Shown here one piece after another: positions 44,758 to 53,278 of a DNA stretch of 64,000 nt (positions are counted from its first letter, which is position 1; each line of letters opens with the position of its first letter). A program made the translations under genes and the position numbers. The notes beneath the pieces are model-generated. The model was not told the DNA's origin and did no database searches. It worked only from the letters and a program-made list of their open reading frames with translations. The DNA comes from Rhodobacterales bacterium HKCCE3408 (GTDB lineage Bacteria > Pseudomonadota > Alphaproteobacteria > Rhodobacterales > Rhodobacteraceae): assembly GCA_015689705.1 (NCBI GenBank), contig WVSN01000003.1:248001-312000 (forward strand), written 5' to 3'.

Positions 44758-46407
44758 TCAGGCCGCGAGGCCGAGATAGTGCACGTTGATCTCGAACTTC
44801 GGATGCATCTCGGCGTTCAGCACGCCGGGACGGTAGCTGCGGTAGAGCGAGCGCCAGTAAGACTGGTTGATGACCGCGTCGTCCTGCATGATCTGCTCGA
44901 GCTGCGCCATGATCTCGCGCCGGGCATCGGCATCCTGGATGCCGTTGGCCTGGTCGAGCAGCGCGTCGAAGTCCGGGTTCGAATAGCCCGCCTCGTTCCA
45001 CGGCACACCGGTGCGGTAGGCGAGGTTGAGGATCATCACGCCCAGTTCCCGGTGGTTCCAGGTGGTCGAGGACAGCGGGTAGTTCGTCCAGTCGTTCCAG
45101 AAGGTCGAGCCCGGGATGATGACGCGTTCGACGTTAAAGCCGGCGTCGCGCAGCTGCGCGGCGAAGGCGTCGGAGCTGTCCCGCTCGAAGCCCGCGTCGA
45201 GCGAGGTGACTTCGAAGACGTGGTCGGTATAGCCCGCATCGGTCAGGGTCTGGAGCGCGAGATCCTTGTCGATCGTGATCGGGGGAAGCTGCGCGTATTC
45301 CGGGTGGACCGGGCAGACGTGGTGGTTTTCGGCCACCGTGCCGCGGCCGGCATAGCCGATCGAGAGCACTTCGGCCGGGTCGACCGCGAGGTTGATCGCG
45401 CGGCGTACCTCGACGTTGTCGTAGGGCGGGTTGGCCTGGTTGCAGCGGATGACCAGCGTCGAGGCGGTGGTCACGTCCGAGGTTTCCCAACCGATCGCCG
45501 AAAACACGTCGATGAAGTCGCCCGTCGTCTCGTAGGTCATGTCGTGCTCGCCGGCCTCGGCCGAGGCCACCCAGGCCGCGGGATCGGTGCCGACATCGAC
45601 GAACTCGATCCGGTCGAGATAGGCGTCGCGCCAGTAGGTGTGATCGGGGTTCTTCTCGAGCACGGCGGAGACGCCGACCTCGTGCGACACGATCCGGTAG
45701 GCGCCGGTGCCGACGCCGTGGGCGACCGGATCCTCGCCGATATGGTCGGGGTGCTGGACCGCCGCCGGGTAGTCGGCGATGCCCGCGATGATGGTGATGT
45801 CGGGGGCCGGCAGGTGCAGGACGAGCGTGGTGTCGTCGATGACCTCGATGGCGCCCTCGACTGCGCGGTTGGTCTCGGGATCGACGAGCGCGCCCATGCG
45901 CGTGGCCATCGAGTTGCCCTCGACATCGGCTTCACACCAGGCCTCGAAATTCGCGGCCACGTCGGACGCGGTGAACGGATCGCCGTTGTTCCAGGTCACG
46001 CCCGGACGGATGTGGAGCGTGTACTCGGTGGCGTCCTCGTTGGCTTCCCAGTCCTCGAGCAGGATGCCCGAGAAGGTCCCGTCGCGGTTGTACTCGACGA
46101 GGTATTCGACGACGCCGCGGGTCATGTTGGCCAGCTCGGACCAGTCGAAGACACGCGGGTCCTTCGAGGCGATGACGCGCATCTGGATCTTGAGCGTGCC
46201 GCCCATCGGCGGGGTTTCGCGGGCGTAAGGCGCCTGCGCCTGGGCCATATCCACGCCTATCAGCGCGTAGGAGGCCGCAGCGGTCACCCCGAGCGCCGTC
46301 GAGCGCGCGAGGAATTCGCGCCGGTCCAGCTTGCCGGCGAGATGTTCGCGCGCGAACATCTCGGCCGCCGGATGGATGGCGCGGCCGTCGTTGAGGTCTT
46401 CGGACAT
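44758..46407 (-). CDS. Peptide-type ABC transporter substrate-binding protein, Tat-exported
   Basis: A 549-residue family 5 solute-binding protein. The N-terminus carries a twin-arginine signal ([19 protein letters not shown], cut near AQA). The core shows the family 5 pattern ...[20 protein letters not shown] and [20 protein letters not shown] ribosome site precedes the ATG at 46407. It is first of a four-gene minus-strand operon with permeases and ATPase. The substrate is unknown. Confidence 0.88.
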   Translation of the reverse strand: MSEDLNDGRAIHPAAEMFAREHLAGKLDRREFLARSTALGVTAAASYALIGVDMAQAQAPYARETPPMGGTLKIQMRVIASKDPRVFDWSELANMTRGVVEYLVEYNRDGTFSGILLEDWEANEDATEYTLHIRPGVTWNNGDPFTASDVAANFEAWCEADVEGNSMATRMGALVDPETNRAVEGAIEVIDDTTLVLHLPAPDITIIAGIADYPAAVQHPDHIGEDPVAHGVGTGAYRIVSHEVGVSAVLEKNPDHTYWRDAYLDRIEFVDVGTDPAAWVASAEAGEHDMTYETTGDFIDVFSAIGWETSDVTTASTLVIRCNQANPPYDNVEVRRAINLAVDPAEVLSIGYAGRGTVAENHHVCPVHPEYAQLPPITIDKDLALQTLTDAGYTDHVFEVTSLDAGFERDSSDAFAAQLRDAGFNVERVIIPGSTFWNDWTNYPLSSTTWNHRELGVMILNLAYRTGVPWNEAGYSNPDFDALLDQANGIQDADARREIMAQLEQIMQDDAVINQSYWRSLYRSYRPGVLNAEMHPKFEINVHYLGLAA

Positions 46408-46636
46408 CGTGAACTCCCTGTTATGGTATTCGTCGTTCTTTTCAGGTCTGAGCGGGCCCGGTCGACAAAATGCACGGGATGCGTCGCTCCTCCCCCCGAC
46501 GCTGGCCCACATGCGCCTCAGTTCCGCATGTTAGCACCCGTGTCGTCAACGTACGCAGCCGCCCTTTCTTGTAATATTTGCGACATCGGGGTGCCGCAAA
46601 CGGGCGAATGGCCAGTGGATGCGGGGCCGCGCGGCC

Positions 46637-47425
46637 CTAGAGACGCCGGGCCCCGGGGCGGCGGAATTCGCTTGGCGTGCGGCCGGTATAGGCGGCGAAG
46701 GCGCGGGTGAAGTAGGCCGCCGAGGAAAAGCCGAGTCGCTCGGCTACGGCGCGGGCGGGCATCCGGGTGTCGGCCAGCAGGAGCCGCGCCTCGTGCATCA
46801 GCCGCTCGTGGATCAGCGCATGCGCCGGCCGGCCGGCCGCGGTGCGGCAGACGCGCGACAGGTGGGTCGGGGTCACGCCGAGCTCGCGCGCGAAATCGGC
46901 GACGCCGAAGCCCTGGTGATAGGACCCTTCGAGCAGCGCGGAGAAGGCCATCGCCAGCCGGTGCGCGGGCTTGGTCCCGAGCCGGCCGTCCTGGCGCGCC
47001 AGTTCGCGCTCGAGCCCGGTGGAGATCAGCAGCCCGTAGGCGCGCAAAGCCCGCTCCATCGCGGGCGCCTGGCCGACAATCTCGCGCTCGATCCGCTCGA
47101 TCGCCGAGGTCAGGTTGCCCTGCGACTCGATGTTCGAAATCCGCAGATGCCGCGGCCCGTCGGGCAGATCCAGATCCTGCCCGGTCGGGATCACCAGCTC
47201 GAGCCCCTGGATCTGCGCCGGCAGTTCCAGCGCCATCATCGTCCGGCCCGGCACCCAGATCGCGGTATTCGGGCCATAGCCCCGGCTGACGCACGACACG
47301 ATGACCCGGCCCTGGCCGCGGGTGATCCAGTAGAGCCGGTGGTGCTCGGTTCCGTGCAGCTCCTGCATGCGCCAGGGCGCCAGCATCCGCAGCTTGGTCA
47401 GCGAGGTGACGGTGTAGCCGGTCAT
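46637..47425 (-). CDS. AraC-family transcriptional regulator
   Basis: A 262-residue regulator with an N-terminal cupin-like sensing region (YWITRGQGRVIVSCVSRGYG) and a C-terminal double HTH (GVADFARELGVTPTHLSRVC and AVAERLGFSSAAYFTRAFAA), the AraC/XylS signature. It is 229 bases upstream of the ABC operon on the same strand and is a likely regulator of it; direct evidence is lacking. Confidence 0.88.
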   Translation of the reverse strand: MTGYTVTSLTKLRMLAPWRMQELHGTEHHRLYWITRGQGRVIVSCVSRGYGPNTAIWVPGRTMMALELPAQIQGLELVIPTGQDLDLPDGPRHLRISNIESQGNLTSAIERIEREIVGQAPAMERALRAYGLLISTGLERELARQDGRLGTKPAHRLAMAFSALLEGSYHQGFGVADFARELGVTPTHLSRVCRTAAGRPAHALIHERLMHEARLLLADTRMPARAVAERLGFSSAAYFTRAFAAYTGRTPSEFRRPGARRL

Positions 47426-47493
47426 GTCAAACCCTTAGAGGTTCGATTTCGGAAAGGAAAGCGCCGGGCGCAGGGGCCCCACCGCGGCCGCCC

Positions 47494-47515
47494 CTTCATC
47501 TTTCCTGAAATACTC
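47494..47515 (-). repeat. 22-bp repeat, copy 2
   Basis: Identical to 30818-30839. Here it lies just beyond the hairpin after miaA, in the miaA direction. Confidence 0.6.
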
Positions 47516-47523
47516 CGGGGAGC

Positions 47524-47544
47524 GCGAGGGGCAGCGCCCCTCGC
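47524..47544 (-). terminator. Hairpin after miaA
   Basis: A perfect 9-bp stem GCGAGGGGC/GCCCCTCGC with an AGC loop, 5 bases past the miaA stop, followed by the 22-bp repeat. It has no U-run directly, but the repeat downstream is AT-richer. Confidence 0.6.
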
Positions 47545-47549
47545 ACGGG

Positions 47550-48416
47550 TCAGGCCGGCACCCGGCGCCAGTCGCCCATCCGCGCCCGGAACCAGGTCCG
47601 CTGGCGCTTGGCGTATTGCCGGGTGGCGACGATGGCCGCCTCGGTCGCCTCGGACAGCGTCATCTCGCCCCGCAAATGCGCGATCAGTTCCGGCGCGCCG
47701 ATCGCCTTGGCTGCGCCCACGCCCGGGTCCCAGCGGTCGAGATTGGCCCGCGCCTCGTCGAGCGCACCGGCCGACAGCATCGCCCGGAACCGCGTGTCGA
47801 TCCGTGCGGCGAGCCAGTCGCGCCCGGCCTCGATAAGAAGCGGCGAGGCCCGGTCGAGCGGCAGAAGCGGCGGCGGGGTCCGGTCCTGCCAGTCCGACAG
47901 CGGCCGGCCGGTGGCGTTCAGCACCTCCCAGCCGCGCTGGACCCGGGCCCGGTTCGCGGTGTCGATCCGGTCGAGCAGCGCCGGGTCGTCCCGGGTAAGG
48001 TCGCCCAGCAGCACGTGCAGCGGCAGGGCGTCTGCGGTGGCGCGGATCTCGGGCGGGGTCGGGGGGATCTCGGCCAGCCCCTCGGTCAGCGCCCGGAAAT
48101 AGAGCCCGGTGCCGCCGACGATGATGGGCCGGGGCCCGTCGAGGAGCGGCGCGACCTCGCGCAGCCAGTGGCCGACGGAATAGTCGGCGCCCCAGGGCAC
48201 GTGGCCATAGAGCGCGTGGGGCGCGCGCGCCTCCTCGGCCGCGTCGGGCCGGGCGGTCAGCACGCGCCAGGCGTCGTGGACCTGCAGCGCGTCGGCATTG
48301 ACGATCCGTCCGCCCTGCGCCTCGGCGATGGCGAGCGCCAGCGCGGATTTGCCCGAGGCCGTCGGTCCGGCGATCAGGACCGGCCGGTCGGGCGGGATGG
48401 TATCAAGCGAAATCAA
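47550..48416 (-). CDS. miaA: tRNA dimethylallyltransferase
   Basis: A 288-residue enzyme that adds a dimethylallyl group to A37 of tRNAs reading UNN codons. The P-loop is [18 protein letters not shown], then [18 protein letters not shown] and [18 protein letters not shown]. The reading frame has no suitable ATG after the pyrH start region; the best start is a TTG at 48416 just before the P-loop strand, giving a normal-length protein. The frame stays open further upstream into pyrH. It is divergent from pyrH. Confidence 0.85.
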   Translation of the reverse strand: MISLDTIPPDRPVLIAGPTASGKSALALAIAEAQGGRIVNADALQVHDAWRVLTARPDAAEEARAPHALYGHVPWGADYSVGHWLREVAPLLDGPRPIIVGGTGLYFRALTEGLAEIPPTPPEIRATADALPLHVLLGDLTRDDPALLDRIDTANRARVQRGWEVLNATGRPLSDWQDRTPPPLLPLDRASPLLIEAGRDWLAARIDTRFRAMLSAGALDEARANLDRWDPGVGAAKAIGAPELIAHLRGEMTLSEATEAAIVATRQYAKRQRTWFRARMGDWRRVPA

Positions 48417-48525
48417 GGGCCTGGCGGGCGTTCTTGGGGCGTGGCGCGCGGGCCCGCTTGCATTGGTTGCCGGGGGCGGCGTTTTGCGCGATAACCCCGG
48501 TGCCGCCACCACCGGAGATCCCCGC

Positions 48526-49260
48526 ATGCCCGACGACACGACGCCTCCGCGCCCGCTCTACGACCGCGTCATGCTCAAGATCTCGGGCGAGGCGCTGATG
48601 GGCCCGCAGGGCTTCGGTCTGCATCCCCCGACGGTCCAGCGGATCGCGATGGAGGTCAAGTCGGTGCACGATCTGGGTGTCGAGATCTGCATGGTCATCG
48701 GCGGCGGCAACATCTTCCGCGGGCTGCAGGGCAGCGCGCAGGGGATGGAGCGGACGACGGCCGATTACATGGGTATGCTGGCCACGGTGATGAACGCGCT
48801 GGCCATGCAGTCGGCGCTGGAAAGCATCGGGGTCTTCACCCGGGTCATTTCGGCCATCCCGATGGACCAGGTGTGTGAACCTTACATCCGCCGCCGTGCG
48901 GTGCGTCACCTCGAGAAGAAGCGGGTCTGCATCTTCGCCGCGGGCACCGGGAACCCGTATTTCACCACCGACACCGCGGCCACGCTGCGCGCCAACGAGA
49001 TGGGCTGCGAGGCGATCTTCAAGGGCACCAAGGTGGACGGCGTCTACGACAAGGACCCCAAGACGAATCCGGACGCCAAGCGCTACGACGAGATCAGCTA
49101 CGACGAGGTGCTGGCCGGCCATCTCGGTGTGATGGATGCCAGCGCCATCGCGCTGGCGCGCGAGAACGACGTGCCGATCATCGTCTTCTCGCTCGACGAG
49201 CCGGGCGGGTTCCGCGGCATCCTGGCCGGGCAGGGGACCTACACGATGGTGACGGGCTGA
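48526..49260 (+). CDS. pyrH: UMP kinase
   Basis: A 244-residue amino acid kinase-fold enzyme that makes UDP. Motifs: [38 protein letters not shown] and [14 protein letters not shown]. It heads the frr-uppS-cdsA-rseP-bamA envelope cluster. Length is normal. Confidence 0.97.
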   Translation: MPDDTTPPRPLYDRVMLKISGEALMGPQGFGLHPPTVQRIAMEVKSVHDLGVEICMVIGGGNIFRGLQGSAQGMERTTADYMGMLATVMNALAMQSALESIGVFTRVISAIPMDQVCEPYIRRRAVRHLEKKRVCIFAAGTGNPYFTTDTAATLRANEMGCEAIFKGTKVDGVYDKDPKTNPDAKRYDEISYDEVLAGHLGVMDASAIALARENDVPIIVFSLDEPGGFRGILAGQGTYTMVTG

Positions 49261-49345
49261 CCCGTCTCATCCTATACAATTGCCAACCGTGCGCCTAATT
49301 AGCGACAGATTTGGCAAGGAAAGCCGAGTTGTGGAGGGCAGAGCG

Positions 49346-49912
49346 ATGGCCGAAGAGATCGAGATCGACACCGATGACCTGGCGCGGCGGATGGACGGCG
49401 CGCTGGCCAGCCTGCGGACGGAATTCGCCTCGCTGCGGACGGGACGCGCCTCGGCCTCGATGCTGGAGCCGGTGATGGTCGAGGCCTATGGCCAGCCGAC
49501 GCCGATCAACCAGGTCGGCACCGTGAACGTGCCCGAGCCGCGGATGGTGACGGTCAACGTCTGGGACAAGAGCCTGGTCGGCAAGGTCGAGAAGGCGATC
49601 CGGGAATCGGGGCTCGGGATCAACCCGCAGCTCAACGGCACGATCATCATGCTGCCGATCCCCGAACTGAACGAGGAGCGGCGCCGGGAACTGTCCAAGG
49701 TCGCCGCGCAATATGCAGAACATGCGCGCGTCGCCGTGCGCAACGTCCGCCGCGACGGGATGGAGCAGATCAAGAAGGCGAAGGCCGCCGGCTCCATGAG
49801 CGAGGACGACCAGAAGCTCTGGGAGACGGAGGTGCAGGAAATCACCGACGACCACATCGCCCGGATCGACGCGGCCCTGCAGACGAAGCAGGACGAGATC
49901 ATGCAGGTCTGA
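49346..49912 (+). CDS. frr: Ribosome recycling factor
   Basis: A 188-residue protein that, with EF-G, splits the ribosome after termination. It begins [20 protein letters not shown], then [20 protein letters not shown], followed by a long helix and [20 protein letters not shown] ribosome site precedes the ATG; an upstream in-frame ATG at 49280 was rejected. Confidence 0.97.
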   Translation: MAEEIEIDTDDLARRMDGALASLRTEFASLRTGRASASMLEPVMVEAYGQPTPINQVGTVNVPEPRMVTVNVWDKSLVGKVEKAIRESGLGINPQLNGTIIMLPIPELNEERRRELSKVAAQYAEHARVAVRNVRRDGMEQIKKAKAAGSMSEDDQKLWETEVQEITDDHIARIDAALQTKQDEIMQV

Positions 49913-49940
49913 GGGCCAGCGTAACAGTCAGGAGGCCCGG

Positions 49941-50660
49941 ATGACCGGACCGAGCAGTACGTCGCCCGCGCATGTCGCGGTCATCATGGACGGCAATGGC
50001 AGGTGGGCGCAGATGCGCGGCCGGCCACGCCTCGTCGGGCACCATGCCGGTGCGCGGCGGGTGAAGGAGATCGTCCGGGCGTGCCCCGATCTCGGGGTGA
50101 AGTATCTCACGATCTTCGCCTTCTCGACCGAGAACTGGAAGCGCACGCAGGCCGAGGTTGCGGGGCTGATGTCGCTGTTCAAGCGCTATATCCGCCGCGA
50201 GGCGCAGGCGCTGTTCGAAGAGGGCGTGCGGGTGCGCTTCATCGGCGACCGGGTGCGGCTGGAGCCGGCGCTGGTTGACCAGATGGACAGCCTGGAGCTG
50301 ATGACCGCGGAGAATGACCGCGTCCACCTAACGATCGCGCTGAACTACGGCGGCCGCGACGAAGTGGCCCGCGCCACGCGCCGGCTGGCGCAGGACGTGG
50401 CGGCCGGCCGGCTGAGACCGGGCGAGGTGACCGACCAGACGCTGCCGCGCTATCTCGACACGTATTTCCTGCCCGATCCGGACCTGGTGATCCGCACCAG
50501 CGGCGAGGCGCGGATCTCGAACTTCCTGCTCTGGCAGTCGGCCTATTCGGAATACGAGTTCGTGGACACGCTGTGGCCGGACTTCACGGCGCAGGAATTC
50601 GCGCGCGTGCTCGGCCGGTTCGGCCAGCGCGAGCGCCGCTTCGGCGCGATCCCGGCCTGA
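49941..50660 (+). CDS. uppS: Undecaprenyl pyrophosphate synthase
   Basis: A 239-residue cis-prenyltransferase that makes the lipid carrier for peptidoglycan and LPS. Motifs: VAVIMDGNGRWAQMRGRP, TIFAFSTENWKR and the C-terminal DPDLVIRTSGEARISNFLLW. It lies 28 bases after frr. Confidence 0.97.
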   Translation: MTGPSSTSPAHVAVIMDGNGRWAQMRGRPRLVGHHAGARRVKEIVRACPDLGVKYLTIFAFSTENWKRTQAEVAGLMSLFKRYIRREAQALFEEGVRVRFIGDRVRLEPALVDQMDSLELMTAENDRVHLTIALNYGGRDEVARATRRLAQDVAAGRLRPGEVTDQTLPRYLDTYFLPDPDLVIRTSGEARISNFLLWQSAYSEYEFVDTLWPDFTAQEFARVLGRFGQRERRFGAIPA

Positions 50661-50674
50661 GCGCCGGGGCCGCC

Positions 50675-51490
50675 ATGTCGCGGGCCGATCCCGTTTTCTC
50701 CGACCTCGCCGTCCGGCTCACGACCGGCGTGGCGCTTGCGGTGGCGGGCTTCGGCGCGATCTGGGCCGGCGGGTGGGCCTTTCTCGCCCTGACGGCGCTG
50801 GCCGTCGGGGTCATGCACTGGGAACTCGGGCGGCTCGGCGGTCTGTCCTCGACAAATGTCGTGATCGTGGCACCGGCCGCGGCGCTTTCCATCGCGGGGG
50901 CGCTTCTGGTGGCGGGCGGCGCGGCGAGTGTGGCGTTCCTGGCCCTGCCGGCGCTTCTGTCGCTCGGCGTGGCGGCGACGGTGCAGCCGGACGCGCGCGC
51001 CTCGATCCCGGTTCTCGTCGCCGGCAGCCTCGCGATCATGCTGGCGGGCTATGTCGCGCTTATCCTGCGGGACGGCGGCGGCGTCATCTGGATGCTGTGG
51101 CTGATCCTGTCTGTCGTCGTCACCGATATCTGCGGCTATTTCGCCGGCCGGCTGATCGGCGGGCCGAAATTCTGGCCACGGGTCAGCCCAAAGAAGACCT
51201 GGTCCGGGATCGTCGCGGGCTGGATCGGGGCCGGTATCGTCGGCGCGCTGTTCATGGCGCCGACCGGCACGCGGGAAGGGCTGATCGCCGTCTCGGTGCT
51301 GGTGAGCATGGCCAGCCAGTTGGGCGACATCTCGGAAAGCGCACTGAAGCGGCGGGCCGGGGTCAAGGACAGCTCGCGCCTGCTGCCGGGCCATGGCGGC
51401 CTTCTCGACCGGCTCGATGGCGTCCTCGGCGCCACGCTTATCCTCGGACTTGTCGCTCTGGTGACGAATTACCCGGAAGCGCCAATCTGA
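50675..51490 (+). CDS. cdsA: Phosphatidate cytidylyltransferase
   Basis: A 271-residue polytopic membrane enzyme that makes CDP-diacylglycerol for phospholipid synthesis. The C-terminal CDS signature KRRAGVKDSSRLLPGHGGLL plus DRLD is complete, and SPKKTWSGIVAGWIG is present. The start is at 50675, 14 bases after the uppS stop. The next gene is rseP; dxr, which normally sits here, is absent. Confidence 0.95.
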   Translation: MSRADPVFSDLAVRLTTGVALAVAGFGAIWAGGWAFLALTALAVGVMHWELGRLGGLSSTNVVIVAPAAALSIAGALLVAGGAASVAFLALPALLSLGVAATVQPDARASIPVLVAGSLAIMLAGYVALILRDGGGVIWMLWLILSVVVTDICGYFAGRLIGGPKFWPRVSPKKTWSGIVAGWIGAGIVGALFMAPTGTREGLIAVSVLVSMASQLGDISESALKRRAGVKDSSRLLPGHGGLLDRLDGVLGATLILGLVALVTNYPEAPI

Positions 51491-51555
51491 TGCCACACTT
51501 GTCGTCTTTGCACCTCGGTGCCATCTGCACCTCGTAAGACTGGAACGGAGATCCC

Positions 51556-52884
51556 ATGGACTTCATCCCCGATTTCGGAAACGTCGCGCTGACGATCCTC
51601 GCCTTCGTCGTGGCGCTGTCCGTGATCGTCGCGATCCATGAATACGGCCATTACATCGTCGGCCGCTGGTCCGGCATCCGGGCCGAGGTGTTCTCGATCG
51701 GGTTCGGGCCGGTGCTGTTCAGCCGGGTCGACAAGCGCGGCACGCGCTGGCAGATCGCGGCGCTGCCCTTCGGCGGCTACGTGAAATTCCTAGGTGACAC
51801 GAGTGCCGCGTCCGACAGGCCGGACGAGGCGACGCTGCAGGCGCTGACGCCGGAGGTGCGACGCCAGACGATGCATGGCGCGCCGCTCTGGGCGCGGGCG
51901 GCGACCGTGGCCGCGGGCCCGGTGTTCAATTTCATCCTGTCGATCCTGATTTTCGGCGCCTTCCTGTTCTTCACCGGCCGCACGGTCGAGGAGGCCCGGA
52001 TCGGCCCGCTGCGCGACCTGCCGCAAAGCTACGCGCTGCTGCAGGAAGGCGACCTGGTGACCGCCGTCGACGGCATGCCGGTCGAGGCGCTCGGCGAGCT
52101 GGTCAACCTGCCCGACGAGATCGAGCTGCGCCAGACGCTGACCTACACGGTCGAGCGCGACGGCCAGACGATCGAGACCGAGGCGGTGCCGCCGGTGGTG
52201 CCCTATGTGGCGGCGGTGACCCCGCAATCGGCGGCCAATTCCGCCGGGCTGCGGCCGGGCGACGTGATCCTGGAGGTCGACGGGCAGCCGATTCACGCCT
52301 TCGCGCAACTGCGCCCGCTGGTCGAGGCGGCGGCGGGCGAACCGCTGACGCTGTCGGTCTGGCATGACGGCGAGACGCGCGAGGTGACGCTGTCGCCGCG
52401 CCGCACCGACATGCCGACGCCCGAGGGCGGATTCGAGACGCGCTGGCTGATCGGCATCACCGGGGCGACCTTCTTCGAACTGGTGACCGAGCCGGTCGGC
52501 CCGCTGGCGGCGACGGAATACGGCGTGGGCCAGACCTGGTTCATCGTGAAGTCGTCGCTGTCGGGGCTCTGGCACATGGTCACGCTTCAGATCGACAGCT
52601 GCAACCTGCAGGGTCCGATCGGAATCGCCGAGACCTCGGGCGCGGCGGCGCGGCAGGGCGTGGACAATTTCATCTGGTTCATCGCCGTCCTGTCGACCGC
52701 GGTGGGACTGCTGAACCTGTTCCCGATCCCGGTCCTCGACGGCGGCCACCTGGTGTTCCACGCCTACGAGGCGCTGGCCGGCACGCCGCCGCCGGAGCGG
52801 GCGATGCGCGTGGCGATGTCGGTGGGCCTGACGATCCTCCTGTCTCTTATGCTGTTTGCCACGTTCAACGACGTATTCTGCTGA
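51556..52884 (+). CDS. rseP: Site-2 protease RseP family, membrane metalloprotease
   Basis: A 442-residue intramembrane zinc protease with HEYGH in the first helix region (VAIHEYGHYIVGRWSG) and LDGGH in the fourth (IPVLDGGHLVF). A PDZ domain (around VTPQSAANSAGLRPGDVILE) lies between. It cleaves membrane anti-sigma factors in the envelope stress response. The preceding gap is 65 bases. Confidence 0.95.
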   Translation: MDFIPDFGNVALTILAFVVALSVIVAIHEYGHYIVGRWSGIRAEVFSIGFGPVLFSRVDKRGTRWQIAALPFGGYVKFLGDTSAASDRPDEATLQALTPEVRRQTMHGAPLWARAATVAAGPVFNFILSILIFGAFLFFTGRTVEEARIGPLRDLPQSYALLQEGDLVTAVDGMPVEALGELVNLPDEIELRQTLTYTVERDGQTIETEAVPPVVPYVAAVTPQSAANSAGLRPGDVILEVDGQPIHAFAQLRPLVEAAAGEPLTLSVWHDGETREVTLSPRRTDMPTPEGGFETRWLIGITGATFFELVTEPVGPLAATEYGVGQTWFIVKSSLSGLWHMVTLQIDSCNLQGPIGIAETSGAAARQGVDNFIWFIAVLSTAVGLLNLFPIPVLDGGHLVFHAYEALAGTPPPERAMRVAMSVGLTILLSLMLFATFNDVFC

Positions 52885-52970
52885 TTGTCGCCCAAACCCG
52901 GCCTCAATCCAGCCACATTCGGACAGCAAGTTGCCGGCAGGAATTTCGAGACGGTCCGGAGGGTCACGCG

Positions 52971-53108
52971 ATGTCGTCCATTGCAGAACAGGCACAGGGG
53001 TTTCGCACCGTGCTGGCGGTCAATATCGACCGGCTGCTGGTGGCGCTGACAATCATGGGCGCGCTGACGCTTGCCGGCTGGCTTCTGGGCTACGCCACCG
53101 TCAACTGA
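52971..53108 (+). CDS. 45-residue single-helix membrane protein
   Basis: Starts MSSIAEQAQGFRTVLAVNID and has one hydrophobic segment (LLVALTIMGALTLAGWLLGY) near its C-terminus. GGAGG lies 8 bases before the ATG. It sits between rseP and bamA, and a terminator-like hairpin follows. Function unknown; it could be an envelope accessory peptide. Confidence 0.6.
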   Translation: MSSIAEQAQGFRTVLAVNIDRLLVALTIMGALTLAGWLLGYATVN

Positions 53109-53134
53109 TCCCGATCCTGCAGGATCGTCGAAAC

Positions 53135-53158
53135 GGGCTGCCGCATCGCCGGCGGCCC
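53135..53158 (+). terminator. Terminator-like hairpin between rseP unit and bamA
   Basis: A 9-bp stem with one G-U pair, GGGCTGCCG/CGGCGGCCC (53135-53143 with 53150-53158), followed by CTTTTGC. It suggests that bamA has its own promoter in 53159-53278; a 14-bp palindrome GATCCTGCAGGATC at 53112 is nearby. Confidence 0.55.
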
Positions 53159-53278
53159 GATCGCTTTTGCAGTAGTGCCACAAACCGATAATCTCGGGCT
53201 TTCAGGCTTTTGACATCCCCCCGGTGCCACGGTAGGGATGACCCCAATAACAAGGTATGCATTGGGGGGACGGATTCG

